Below are positions 44,468 to 52,617 of a stretch of 64,000 nucleotides of DNA, one piece after another. A program made the translations under genes and the position numbers. Position 1 is the stretch's first letter, and each line of letters begins with the position of its first letter. Origin of the DNA: Rubrobacter_D sp963840835 (GTDB taxonomy: Bacteria; Actinomycetota; Rubrobacteria; Rubrobacterales; Rubrobacteraceae). The notes under the pieces were generated by a model that saw only the letters and a list, made by a program, of their open reading frames with translations, ran no database searches and had not been told where the DNA came from. The stretch is taken from positions 62,001 through 126,000 of the forward strand of contig CAWJAM010000013.1 of NCBI GenBank assembly GCA_963840835.1, in the 5' to 3' direction.

Positions 44468-45868
44468 ATGATGGAAGATCGTGAGCCAACGACAGATGCC
44501 TCTTCAGCCGTCCAAGAGCATAGGGCGGAGAACGGAGCGCCTAAGAAGGAGTCTAACCTCGGCGTTGCGTCGTACGTCCTCTACTATTTCGGGAACACCC
44601 CCTTCTCAGCCACCATCCTGACCTTGTACTTCCCGCTGTGGCTCACGGAGGAGTACAGAGCAGGGCCCGCTCTCTTTAACTACGCCACGGCTATAGCGTC
44701 TTTGTTGGTGGTGCTAAGCGCCCCGGCCCTGGGGGCGATAGTCGACCTTCGCCAGAGACGGAAACCGTACCTCGTGGTGTTCACCTTGGTTACGGTGTTC
44801 TGCACGATCGGGTTAGCCTTCTCGGATGAACTTACAGGGAGCCTTATCGTGGCGGTCGTTCTCTTCGTGGTGGCCGTCGTCGCCTACCAACTGATAAACG
44901 TGCCCTACTATGCGCTCTTGCCTAGTGTGGCGGCAGGGCGTGGCACCGGGAAGATCAGCGGCTACTCCCAGGCCGCGGGCTATATTGGGACCTTCATCGC
45001 CGTCATCGGCCTCACGCTTTTGGTCGCCCCGGAGAAGTTCTTAGGATTTACGCTCGGCGGGCCTGGAGACATCCGACAGGTGTTCGGTCCTCTGGGTACC
45101 TTTATACACACCGCAAAGGCCTCTGTGGACTCCAACACCTTTCTGCCGACCGCGATCTTTTTTCTTATCTTCGCTCTGCCCGCCTTTTTCTTCGTGTCGG
45201 ATGTTGCCGAGCGAGCTCCGCAGCCGGCAAGGCTCGGGGAGGCCTATCGGAGGATTTTCACCACCTTGAGGGGCATCAAAGCCTACGCTGGGCTCGGGAC
45301 GTATTTGGTCGTGACGCTGTTGTACATGGAGGCGACGACCATAGCCATTCCCAACATGACGCTCTTCGCGCAGGCCGTCTTCAAGATGGAGGACCAGCTG
45401 ATAAGTAATCTCATCATTTTCTCACTGCTCTTTTCCGTCCTGGCGGCCTTTGGCGCTGGGCGCGTCTCCGACAAGATGGGACCGAAAAGAACACTCCTGG
45501 CAACACTCGCGGTGTGGACCGTCGGGATCATGGCCGTTACGTTCGCTTGGGCCCCCTGGGTATTGTTTGTCGCGTCGCCTCTCCTCTTTTTCGCGATGGG
45601 CGCGACGCTTGCGCTAGCGCCGGTTCTGCTCATCGCACTCTCGCCGCCCGAGAAGCTCACGGAATTCATGGGGCTCTACGTCACGATCGGCATGCTTTCC
45701 TCGGTCCTCGGACCAGGGATTGTAGCGTTACTTCTGGGGGTGTTTGGGGGACTCGGGACGGGTGCGTACCGAATCGGTATGAGCTCCTTAGCCGTGGCTA
45801 TGGTGATCGCGTTCTTCCTCCTCCTCCTGCGCGTCCCAGACGCCCGCAACCCAGTCGCCCGCACTTGA
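44468..45868 (+). CDS. MFS transporter, UMF1 (Atg22-like) type
   Basis: AAGGAGAGCACCG precedes the start. 466 residues with twelve membrane helices, a 30-residue polar N-terminus, the UMF1-type opening VLYYFGNTPFSATILTLYFPLW, the MFS loop GAIVDLRQRRKPYL and a second-half GRVSDKMGPKRTLL. Direction and substrate are unknown. The tight spacing behind the FAD oxidase gene suggests co-transcription and a common substrate or product. Confidence 0.87.
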   Translation: MMEDREPTTDASSAVQEHRAENGAPKKESNLGVASYVLYYFGNTPFSATILTLYFPLWLTEEYRAGPALFNYATAIASLLVVLSAPALGAIVDLRQRRKPYLVVFTLVTVFCTIGLAFSDELTGSLIVAVVLFVVAVVAYQLINVPYYALLPSVAAGRGTGKISGYSQAAGYIGTFIAVIGLTLLVAPEKFLGFTLGGPGDIRQVFGPLGTFIHTAKASVDSNTFLPTAIFFLIFALPAFFFVSDVAERAPQPARLGEAYRRIFTTLRGIKAYAGLGTYLVVTLLYMEATTIAIPNMTLFAQAVFKMEDQLISNLIIFSLLFSVLAAFGAGRVSDKMGPKRTLLATLAVWTVGIMAVTFAWAPWVLFVASPLLFFAMGATLALAPVLLIALSPPEKLTEFMGLYVTIGMLSSVLGPGIVALLLGVFGGLGTGAYRIGMSSLAVAMVIAFFLLLLRVPDARNPVART

Positions 45869-46025
45869 AACGGCGCAACACCCGCGCGGAGCCAGGACCG
45901 GCAGAACCTCCGTAAAGCAATAGAGACCCTCGGCTCCGGACTCCACCGAGGCTGGTCCGACCGCTCGCCGTCGCGTCGGCCTGGAACGGGAGCCTTTCGG
46001 CCGCGAGGAACCGGTAAGCGGGACC

Positions 46026-46625
46026 TCAGCGCGGTCGGACGTCGAGCAGCTCCCGCGCGAGAGATCTCGCCACACCGATGGGCTCGCGGCTGCGGCGCAT
46101 CGCCGCCGTCGCGGCGGCACCCTCGAGCAACAGGAGCAGCCGCTTTGCGAGGGTCCTGGACTCGTCGAACCCGGCCTCCTTAGCCAGGGCGGCCAGGTGC
46201 TCCTCGATCCCCTCCTTGTGCCGCCGGGCGACGACGCGGGCCGGGTGGTCCGGGTCTGGGAGCTCGGCCGCGGCGTTGGCGAACGCGCAGCCCCGGAAAT
46301 CTTCCCCCACCAACCACTCCTCGTACGCCTCGAAGACAGCCAGGAGCTTCTCCTTGGGCTCGACCACGGCTTCGGTTGCGCCTCGCAGGTACGCCTTCCA
46401 TCCCTCGTCGCGGCGACGGAGATACTCGGCGACGAGCCCGTCCTTGCCCCCGAACCGGTTGTAGAGCGTCCTCTTGGAGACCCCCGCCCTCTCCGAAACG
46501 GTGTCCACCCCGACAGCCCTTATGCCCTCCCGGTAGAAGAGGTCGGAAGCCGTCTCCAAGAGCCGCTCCGCCCCAGGCCTCCTCCGCGTCGAACGTTCTT
46601 CTACGTCTGCCATCCGCCCCATCAC
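46026..46625 (-). CDS. TetR-family repressor
   Basis: About 199 residues: N-terminal HTH LLETASDLFYREGIRAVGVDTVSERAGVSKRTLYNRFGGKDGLVAEYL (residues 20-68) and a TetR_C ligand domain rich in helices. It is divergent from an MFS gene with operators between them, so it probably represses that transporter and itself. A start at 46613 (MADVEER) is also possible. Confidence 0.92.
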   Translation of the reverse strand: MMGRMADVEERSTRRRPGAERLLETASDLFYREGIRAVGVDTVSERAGVSKRTLYNRFGGKDGLVAEYLRRRDEGWKAYLRGATEAVVEPKEKLLAVFEAYEEWLVGEDFRGCAFANAAAELPDPDHPARVVARRHKEGIEEHLAALAKEAGFDESRTLAKRLLLLLEGAAATAAMRRSREPIGVARSLARELLDVRPR

Positions 46626-46660
46626 CCGATCTCTAAAGCCTTCTTGCTCCGACCTCTTGA

Positions 46661-46717
46661 TTATACAGGTCTGTGTAGTTTATACTCCGCGTGTAAACTA
46701 CACAAGTCTGTGTAGTT
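46661..46717. promoter_or_regulatory. Twin TetR operators with divergent promoter
   Basis: A perfect dyad AACTACAC-AAGTCT-GTGTAGTT lies at 46696-46717. The same half site AGGTCTGTGTAGTT recurs at 46667-46680. A plus-strand promoter TTGATT (46657) with 18-bp spacing to TATACT (46681) overlaps the first site, so bound repressor would block it. Confidence 0.75.
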
Positions 46718-46835
46718 ACGGATGGTAGACGCGGACGGCGTCGATGGCCGGAGGAGGTAGCGGAAGTGCCCGAGATGTTCAGGAGGATCACCGCGGCTAC
46801 GGAGTGGTTCGTCTGCTTCGTTCGCGAGGTGAACC

Positions 46836-48239
46836 ATGGCATCGCGGTGGGACGCGGGTACGCGCCGGTCGGGAAGCACACCCGGAGGGGGCGCGGTGCG
46901 TCCCGAACTTGCGGGGCCGCGGAGTGCGGAGAGCGGACGGCGCGCGGGCGGATGCGGGCACACAGGGCAGGAAGGCGGGGCGCCGGTGGGCGGTCCTGAG
47001 TCCCGTCTGGGGGGGCGGGTTCCCGGCGGCGAGGAGGAGATTGCGTGGCTGGTGGCGCCTGGGTTGGCCCTGATCGCCGTCACTTACGGCCTCGCCCGGT
47101 TTGCTTACGGTCTCTTCCTGCCGGAGATGCGAGAGGCTTTCGCTCTTTCCCCATCTCTACTGGGAGCGATCGGGGCGGGGTCTTATCTCGCTTACTGCGT
47201 CGCAATCATCGTCTCCTTAGTTTACACGTCGAGGACGGGGCCGCGCCGGATGGCGGTCGCTGCGGGGACGGCGGCGGTGGTGGGCATGGCGGTCGTGGCC
47301 GCCGCGCCCGCGGCGTGGGTCTTGGCGTTGGGGATACTGGTGGCCGGCGGCAGCACGGGGCTCGCCTCCCCGCCGATGGCGGAGGCCGTCGCGCGTTCGA
47401 TCCGCAACAGTCTGCAGGACAGGGCCAACGCCCTCATCAACAGCGGCACCAGCGTGGGGGTCGCGCTCTCCGGACCGGCGGCGCTGCTCCTGGCCGGGGA
47501 GTGGAGGCTCGCGTGGGCCGCGTTCGCGCTCGTGGGACTCGCCGTCCTGGCGTGGAACGCCGCCGCGATGCCTCGCGAGGCCTTGGCAGACCGGGATGAG
47601 GGCGACGACGGCGCCGAGGCGGACGATGGTTCGGGGCGGACGCACCTGTCCTTCTCTTATCTTATGGGCGCCCGCGTGCGCCCGCGTTCGGCGCCGCTCT
47701 TCGTGGCCGCCTTCGGCCTGGGCTTCGCCAGCGCCGTGTACTGGACCTTTTCGCGCGACCTCGTGGTGCAGGCGGGGGGTCTCGGCCAGACGGGGTCCAC
47801 GCTCTTCTGGACGGTCATCGGGGTCTCCGGGCTCGCCGGTGGGACCGCGGGCGACCTGGTGGGGCGTTTCGGGCTAACGGCCGTCTTGCGCGGCTCGCTC
47901 GTTTCGATGGCCGGCTCGATGGCGCTGCTCGCCTTAGCCCCCGGCGTGCTCCCCCTGGCCTACGCCAGCGCGGCACTCTTCGGTTCGACCTACATCGTGC
48001 TCACCGGCGTGGTCCTGGTGTGGTCGGTTGGCGTCTTTCGAGAGATACCCTCCGCCGGGCTTGGCACCGGGTTTCTCCTGATCGCGGTGGGGCAGGCGGT
48101 CGGTTCTCCCGTGGCCGGGGCCCTGGCGGTAACGACGAGTCCGACCACCGCCTTCTTCTCGTTCGCGGGCGTGGCCGTGCTCACCGCCCTGGTGAGGCCG
48201 CACCCCGACCTACAACAGGGCCTCCAGGTAAGGGAATAG
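46836..48239 (+). CDS. MFS transporter, YbfB/YjiJ-like
   Basis: The ATG at 46836 has GAGGTG five bases upstream, but the first 70 residues are disordered Gly/Arg-rich sequence, and GTG 47052 (behind GAGGAGGAG) is a serious alternative start. From there twelve helices follow: LALIAVTYGLARFAYGLFLPEM, the MFS loop SRTGPRRM, AGGSTGLASPPMAEAV, VVLVWSVGVFREIPSAGLGTGFLL. Probably an efflux or uptake system controlled by the divergent TetR protein; substrate unknown. Confidence 0.83.
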   Translation: MASRWDAGTRRSGSTPGGGAVRPELAGPRSAESGRRAGGCGHTGQEGGAPVGGPESRLGGRVPGGEEEIAWLVAPGLALIAVTYGLARFAYGLFLPEMREAFALSPSLLGAIGAGSYLAYCVAIIVSLVYTSRTGPRRMAVAAGTAAVVGMAVVAAAPAAWVLALGILVAGGSTGLASPPMAEAVARSIRNSLQDRANALINSGTSVGVALSGPAALLLAGEWRLAWAAFALVGLAVLAWNAAAMPREALADRDEGDDGAEADDGSGRTHLSFSYLMGARVRPRSAPLFVAAFGLGFASAVYWTFSRDLVVQAGGLGQTGSTLFWTVIGVSGLAGGTAGDLVGRFGLTAVLRGSLVSMAGSMALLALAPGVLPLAYASAALFGSTYIVLTGVVLVWSVGVFREIPSAGLGTGFLLIAVGQAVGSPVAGALAVTTSPTTAFFSFAGVAVLTALVRPHPDLQQGLQVRE

Positions 48240-48336
48240 AGGATGCTGCAAGGCTTCGGGCCACTGTCGGGTTCGGGCGGCGTACCCGTCCAGCCTGAGC
48301 GCCTTCAGCCACCCCGCGTCGCCTAATAAGTCTCGC

Positions 48337-48486
48337 AGCCCGAATAGCCTGAGTTGGGGCCGACTCCACGGCCATCTCGCCCAGGTTCAGGGGCGGGTGC
48401 TCGGCCTTCAGATCGACGATCTTCCTGCGGATCGCGGGCGGCATCACCCTGCGTTTGGCCTTGGGTGACGCGAAGAGGCTTTCCAT
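48337..48486 (-). pseudogene. Possible N-terminal transposase remnant
   Basis: From the ATG at 48486: MESLFASPKAKRRVMPPAIR then RKIVDLKAEHPPLNLGEM, a basic helical segment like the HTH region of large DDE transposases in this group of bacteria. Coding sense is lost after about 50 codons. Family assignment is from memory and weak. Confidence 0.35.
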
Positions 48487-48560
48487 GCCCCCTTCTTTGA
48501 AGGCAGAGATCCCAGAAACACAGAAGCTCCAACGGCTCCCAGTCGTCCGTGGGATCTACG

Positions 48561-48580
48561 TTATGGGCATATGCCCATAA
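48561..48580. promoter_or_regulatory. Perfect 20-bp palindrome, possible operator
   Basis: TTATGGGCATATGCCCATAA is fully symmetric. A half site ATATGGGCAT follows at 48595-48604. It stands in a 310-bp gene-free gap before the small exported protein at 48800. Confidence 0.45.
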
Positions 48581-48799
48581 CACCAACACCCGCAATATGG
48601 GCATCCCTATTGGGCCATCTGGCCGATCTCTCTCTAACCCTGCTGCGCCATAGTTCTCCTCGAGGGTAACGCCAAAGGAGACTAGAGCAAAGGAGGAAGG
48701 GATCGTCCGAGGCCCAAGCACACCCAGAAGAAGCCACGGAGGCTGAGTAGTAGTGGTGTTCTAGCCGCCTCCAAAACCACAGAGAAAGGAGAGAAAGCG

Positions 48800-49096
48800 A
48801 TGATCGCAAGATTCGACCATCATCCGATGCTGACAGCACTATTGGCACTATCCACGACCGTGTTGGTCGTGGTGGTGATAACGCTTGCTACGTTGCTCAT
48901 TACGGCGGCGCCTCCGGCGGCGACCTCCTCAAGCGAAGGTGGGGGCTCCAACCCCCCGGCCGTGGCGGGCACCGGCGACTTCTACGGAGATGGGTGGAAC
49001 AACTACGGACACGACGTGGTTCCACCAAAACCCGCTCAGGCAGGCGACTCTCAGACAAGCGACTCCGCAAAGCGCCAGGAAGTTGGGCACCCGTGA
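48800..49096 (+). CDS. Small membrane-anchored or exported protein
   Basis: AAGGAGAGAAAGCG precedes the ATG. 98 residues: polar start, one long hydrophobic segment (ALLALSTTVLVVVVITLATLLIT, about residues 13-36), then a Ser/Gly/Pro-rich tail with DFYGDGWNNYGHD. A single-pass protein facing outward or a secreted one. Strong terminator downstream. Family not recognised. Confidence 0.7.
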   Translation: MIARFDHHPMLTALLALSTTVLVVVVITLATLLITAAPPAATSSSEGGGSNPPAVAGTGDFYGDGWNNYGHDVVPPKPAQAGDSQTSDSAKRQEVGHP

Positions 49097-49164
49097 TGGC
49101 CCTCCTTGCAGGATACGTCGACCGGTAGAGGAGCGCCGCCCTAAGAAGAACACGACGCGGAGGA

Positions 49165-49196
49165 GGAAGGGCCGGGGATCTATCCTCGGCCCTTCC
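49165..49196 (+). terminator. Terminator after the 48800 gene
   Basis: GGAAGGGCCGgGGA and TCCTCGGCCCTTCC pair around TCTA and are followed by CCTTCTTG. A REP-like repeat begins 11 bases later. Confidence 0.75.
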
Positions 49197-49206
49197 CCTT
49201 CTTGCC

Positions 49207-49256
49207 CTTATACACCGGAGTGCGTCGAAGGTGGATTCTCGGACGTTCGGATGCGG
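49207..49256 (+). repeat. REP-like intergenic repeat
   Basis: TTATACACCGGAGTGCGTCG then GATTCTCGGACGTTCGG. Confidence 0.65.
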
Positions 49257-49581
49257 GATCTTGCATAGATCGTTGCCAGGGCGCTCCTCGACGCGTGGTA
49301 ACCGCTTCCGTGGCTCGATGCGTGGAACACTTTAGGTTGTGGTGCTGGATGAAGATGCGGGAGAACGAATACCCCGGCCGTGGCGATGCCTAAGGTCGCC
49401 CTCTGGTTGGCCTTGAAGCCGCCCTGGCCGTTCGACGGAGCGACGGCCGAGGCCCCGTCCCCGACGAGGCCAACATCATGGCTAGTATTAGCGCCATGGC
49501 CACCAGGACCGTTAGCCACTTCCTCGGCGCTTTCTCCGTCCTCTCCCGAAGGGGCGGAGGATCGGCACCGCTTGGACAACG
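49257..49581 (-). pseudogene. Doubtful remnant of a small exported protein
   Basis: On the minus strand one frame holds a signal-like segment (RKWLTVLVAMALILAMMLASS, about 49470-49530) and another continues ASAVAPSNGQGGFKANQRAT. A single frameshift would join them. Start and end are unclear. Confidence 0.25.
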
Positions 49582-50610
49582 TTATCCTGCCTCGAATTTG
49601 TCGAGGAATTCGTGGGCGGCCGCGCGTCCAGAATCGTACAACTCCACCTTGCGTTCGTTCGATAATTCGAACTCTGTAGTGCCCACACCTTTGGTATCGA
49701 TGTCGATCGTCTTGTCGAAGCTTTCTTTATCTATGTAGAATCGATCGTGGGCCTCCATCATAGTATCAACCAGGCTCCAGAAGAAGCCGAGTGTTTCTGA
49801 ACGCTTGAGCATCGTCAGGAATTCAGACTTCAGGTCAAAATCTCGTCTGACTAGCTCTGCTTGCGTGTCCTTCCGTACGAGTTTGAGCCCGAAGGTCGGG
49901 CGCTTCGCTTCTTGCCCTTGCGGTGCGTCAAAGAGCCAAACCGGAAAATTGGAGAGCATTCCTCCGTCCACGATGGTGTGTTCGCGGCTGGTGTACTGAT
50001 TGACCTGAGGTACAGGCTCGAAGAATAGGGGAATGCTCATGCTCATTCGAACCGCCAGAGCCACAGGAACGTTATCTGGATGGGCCCAGCCGAGATGCTT
50101 ATAGTCCCGGGGCAGAACTACCATTCGTCGCTCGGTAACGTCGGAAACGATTACCTGCAGCTTGTGGTGAAAGACCGGATCCACACCCTCCGGGGGGTTA
50201 TCCCGCCGAAGATCCCCGAAAGTGACCTCTTCCTTGCCCATCTTTTGACTCAATTTCTCTTTGATCCAATCATGGAAGTATTTGCCCTCGTAGACGCCTT
50301 TGTCCTTCAGCATGCTGAGCGGCCGTGCCAGGAGCCAGATGCGATCCTCCCATGCTTCGTCCGTGAACTTGTCGAAAGGAATATCCATCATTATGCTGCG
50401 CAGTTCTTCCGCAGAGTATCCTGCGGCCACGAGTGCAGCTACTATGGCCCCAGCAGAAGCACCAGCCATATTCATAGGCTGATAATCGCGCTCTTCGAGA
50501 ACGGAGTAGGCTCCGACCAAGCCAATTCCCTTCACACCTCCACCTTGGAACACTAGGTCGGCAGACTTGTCATGCTGGTTGCCTGCTGCAGCGGTTCTTT
50601 CTGCGGACAT
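49582..50610 (-). CDS. Patatin-like phospholipase
   Basis: GCAGGAGGTGGGCAAG before the ATG at 50610 fixes the start (342 residues). Patatin motifs: oxyanion loop VFQGGGVKGIGLVGAY (about residues 20-35), nucleophile elbow AGASAGAIVAAL (Ser about 52), catalytic Asp in VDGGMLSNFP (about 214). It should hydrolyse acyl esters of lipids in the cytoplasm or at the membrane. GC is somewhat lower than the neighbours, and VapC and HsdR remnants lie upstream, suggesting an accessory origin. Confidence 0.9.
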   Translation of the reverse strand: MSAERTAAAGNQHDKSADLVFQGGGVKGIGLVGAYSVLEERDYQPMNMAGASAGAIVAALVAAGYSAEELRSIMMDIPFDKFTDEAWEDRIWLLARPLSMLKDKGVYEGKYFHDWIKEKLSQKMGKEEVTFGDLRRDNPPEGVDPVFHHKLQVIVSDVTERRMVVLPRDYKHLGWAHPDNVPVALAVRMSMSIPLFFEPVPQVNQYTSREHTIVDGGMLSNFPVWLFDAPQGQEAKRPTFGLKLVRKDTQAELVRRDFDLKSEFLTMLKRSETLGFFWSLVDTMMEAHDRFYIDKESFDKTIDIDTKGVGTTEFELSNERKVELYDSGRAAAHEFLDKFEAG

Positions 50611-50746
50611 CTTGCCCACCTCCTGCTCCACTTATCCACTCATCTCTAGGTACAATTGAACCAAGTGACAATGAATCCTGAATGAATTGTGGCTCCTTGA
50701 CCTGAAATTCTTCGTCTGCTTCACAGTCTAGGTGAGAAGGTGGCAA

Positions 50747-50923
50747 CTAAAGAGTATTCAGTCGCATCAGCGCCTCGCGAAGGCGCTCTTCGAGGACTAC
50801 CTGCCCGTAGTCGTTGAGTTCGGCATCCACCGGGTCTGGTCCTAGTTCGGGGCCATGCATGACCAGCCATCCGATGCTCTGTAGCCAGGTGAGGGCGGCA
50901 TCTTCGACGATGGATTCGTTCAT
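50747..50923 (-). pseudogene. Type I restriction subunit HsdR, N-terminal fragment
   Basis: MNESIVEDAALTWLQSIGW and the downstream NDYGQVVLEERLREALMRLN are the standard first 57 residues of HsdR. The nuclease and motor domains are absent and a stop follows. No hsdM or hsdS is present, so only a scar of a restriction system remains. Confidence 0.8.
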
Positions 50924-50928
50924 GTGGC

Positions 50929-51130
50929 TTATGAAGCTTCGGTTGAGAAGGGATCTAGCAGGGCGACGCCGGTACGCTCGACGTCGGCGGTGTTGCGGGT
51001 CACGAAGGTCATGCCGCGCACCCTGGCCGTGGCCGCCATGAGGCCATCTCGTGAGGAGATCGGGGCCGGCGCGTTCATCCTCCCCCACTCTTCGGCGACC
51101 TCGCTCGACACGGAGTCGGCGTCAAGGTTC
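50929..51130 (-). pseudogene. VapC-type PIN toxin, C-terminal fragment
   Basis: EVAEEWGRMNAPAPISSRDG then LMAATARVRGMTFVTRNTAD and VALLDPF are the C-terminal half of a PIN RNase with Asp residues of the active site. The N-terminal part with the first Asp is missing; the aminotransferase stop lies 17 bases beyond. It ends five bases before the HsdR start. Confidence 0.78.
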
Positions 51131-51146
51131 CTGCGACCCTTATTCT

Positions 51147-52397
51147 TCAGTTCCGCGCCTCGCCGAGGAAGCGAACGAACCGGACGAGGCGCGAGGCTCC
51201 TTCGAGTAGATCCTCCCTCGAGGATGCTAAGGACAGGCGCACGTAACCTTCGCCGAGCTCACCGAATGCGCTGCCTGGCGCGACGGCTACGTGTTCGCGT
51301 TCGATCAGGGAACGGGCGAGATCCATCGACGGCACACCGGCTGCGGAGACGTCGGTCCACACGTAGAAGGCTCCCGAGGGCCGGGTTGAAGACAGGTTGC
51401 CGCGATCGAGGACCCCGAGCAGCCCGTCGCGACGCTCCCTGTAGGCGTCGCGCATCTCCCGCACGATCTGTTGGGGGCCGGTCACGGCGGCAAGGGCCGC
51501 CATCTGGGCCGGGGTGTTGACGCACGAGACGATCGGCTCCTGCATCCCGGTGAGGAGGTTGGCGAGGTCGGGCGGGGCTACCAGGTAGCCCACGCGCCAT
51601 CCGGTCATCGCGTATACCTTGGAGAAGGAGTAGACCGACACCAGCCGGTCTTCAGGGTCGGCCACCGACCCGACGCTGACGAAGGTGTCGTCGAAGGCGA
51701 GCTCGTCGTAGACCTCGTCGGCAATGAACCAAAGACCACGACTGCGGGCGAAGTCCAGCAACGTCTGTGCGAGTTCGCGGCTTAACACCGTACCGAGTGG
51801 GTTCGATGGGCTGTTGACGAGGATCGCCCGGGTCCGCGGTGTCACCAGGCGCTCGAGGTCTTCGGGGCGAGGCAGGAAATCTCCCTCTGCGACAAGTGGG
51901 TAAGGGAGCACACGCGCCCCGAGCAGGTGGGCGATCATGCGAAAGTTCGGCCAGGCGGGGTCGGGCAACAACACCTCGTCCCCAGGTTCGAGCAGGGCAC
52001 GAAGCACCAAGTAGAGGGCCTGGATACCCCCCTGCGTGACCACCACCTGATCCGGGCTCGCCTCGTAGCCGTTGCGCCGGGCGACCTTGTCCGCCAAGGC
52101 TTCGCGCAAGTCGGGAAGTCCTGCGTTGGGGGCGTAGCGTGTATGGCCAGCCTGCGCAGCCTCATGGGCGGCTTCGACGATGTGCGAAGGTGTTGGGAAG
52201 TCGGGCTCCCCCACCTCGAGGTGGATGGCTTCGGGATCCTTCCAGGCCAGCTCCATGACCCCATGCCAGATCCATGACTCGCGTATGCGAGAGACGGGCA
52301 TCGAGCTGGCGATCTTCGAGGGAAGCGCGGGTCCGTTACCGATTCTGGTCTCTTGAGGATGCAATGAACCTCCTCTTTTGTCTCTCACCTTCCCCAT
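51147..52397 (-). CDS. Class I/II PLP-dependent aminotransferase
   Basis: 416 residues from the ATG at 52397 (site GAGGCGGGG); a later start at MPVSRIRE is possible. Family hallmarks: LEVGEPDFPTPSHIVEAAHEA, TRYAPNAGLPDLREALA, VVVTQGGIQALYLVLRALL, NSPSNPLGTVLSREL (Asn), ADEVYDELAF (Asp, Tyr), SFSKVYAMTGWRVGY (PLP Lys, about residue 238), and the final Arg in YVRLSLASS. It would transfer an amino group between an amino acid and a 2-oxo acid. Substrate not decidable; it is divergent from a nucleobase-type permease. Confidence 0.92.
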   Translation of the reverse strand: MGKVRDKRGGSLHPQETRIGNGPALPSKIASSMPVSRIRESWIWHGVMELAWKDPEAIHLEVGEPDFPTPSHIVEAAHEAAQAGHTRYAPNAGLPDLREALADKVARRNGYEASPDQVVVTQGGIQALYLVLRALLEPGDEVLLPDPAWPNFRMIAHLLGARVLPYPLVAEGDFLPRPEDLERLVTPRTRAILVNSPSNPLGTVLSRELAQTLLDFARSRGLWFIADEVYDELAFDDTFVSVGSVADPEDRLVSVYSFSKVYAMTGWRVGYLVAPPDLANLLTGMQEPIVSCVNTPAQMAALAAVTGPQQIVREMRDAYRERRDGLLGVLDRGNLSSTRPSGAFYVWTDVSAAGVPSMDLARSLIEREHVAVAPGSAFGELGEGYVRLSLASSREDLLEGASRLVRFVRFLGEARN

Positions 52398-52617
52398 CCC
52401 CGCCTCACGCCAAATGATAACAAGGGGTGCGACAAACAGGAGCTTCTCGTTCACCGGGCGGGCCCGAGTGGAGAGTCGGGCGAAGAGCCGGGGCATTCAT
52501 GACCCCCTGCTGCAAGCCAATGATAGCAAGGTCAGCAGCCCGCCGGAGCTGCTCGGGAGTAGATGTTACTGATACCTATGCTACTATATCGCAGGGCATT
52601 TCGGGAGGAGGATTCGC

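Noticed and set aside
46766..46999. Separate small gene before the MFS transporter
   Set aside because: It has a fair ribosome site at its GTG, but codon use and sequence past residue 40 are out-of-frame GC-rich filler; it may reflect only the transporter leader.
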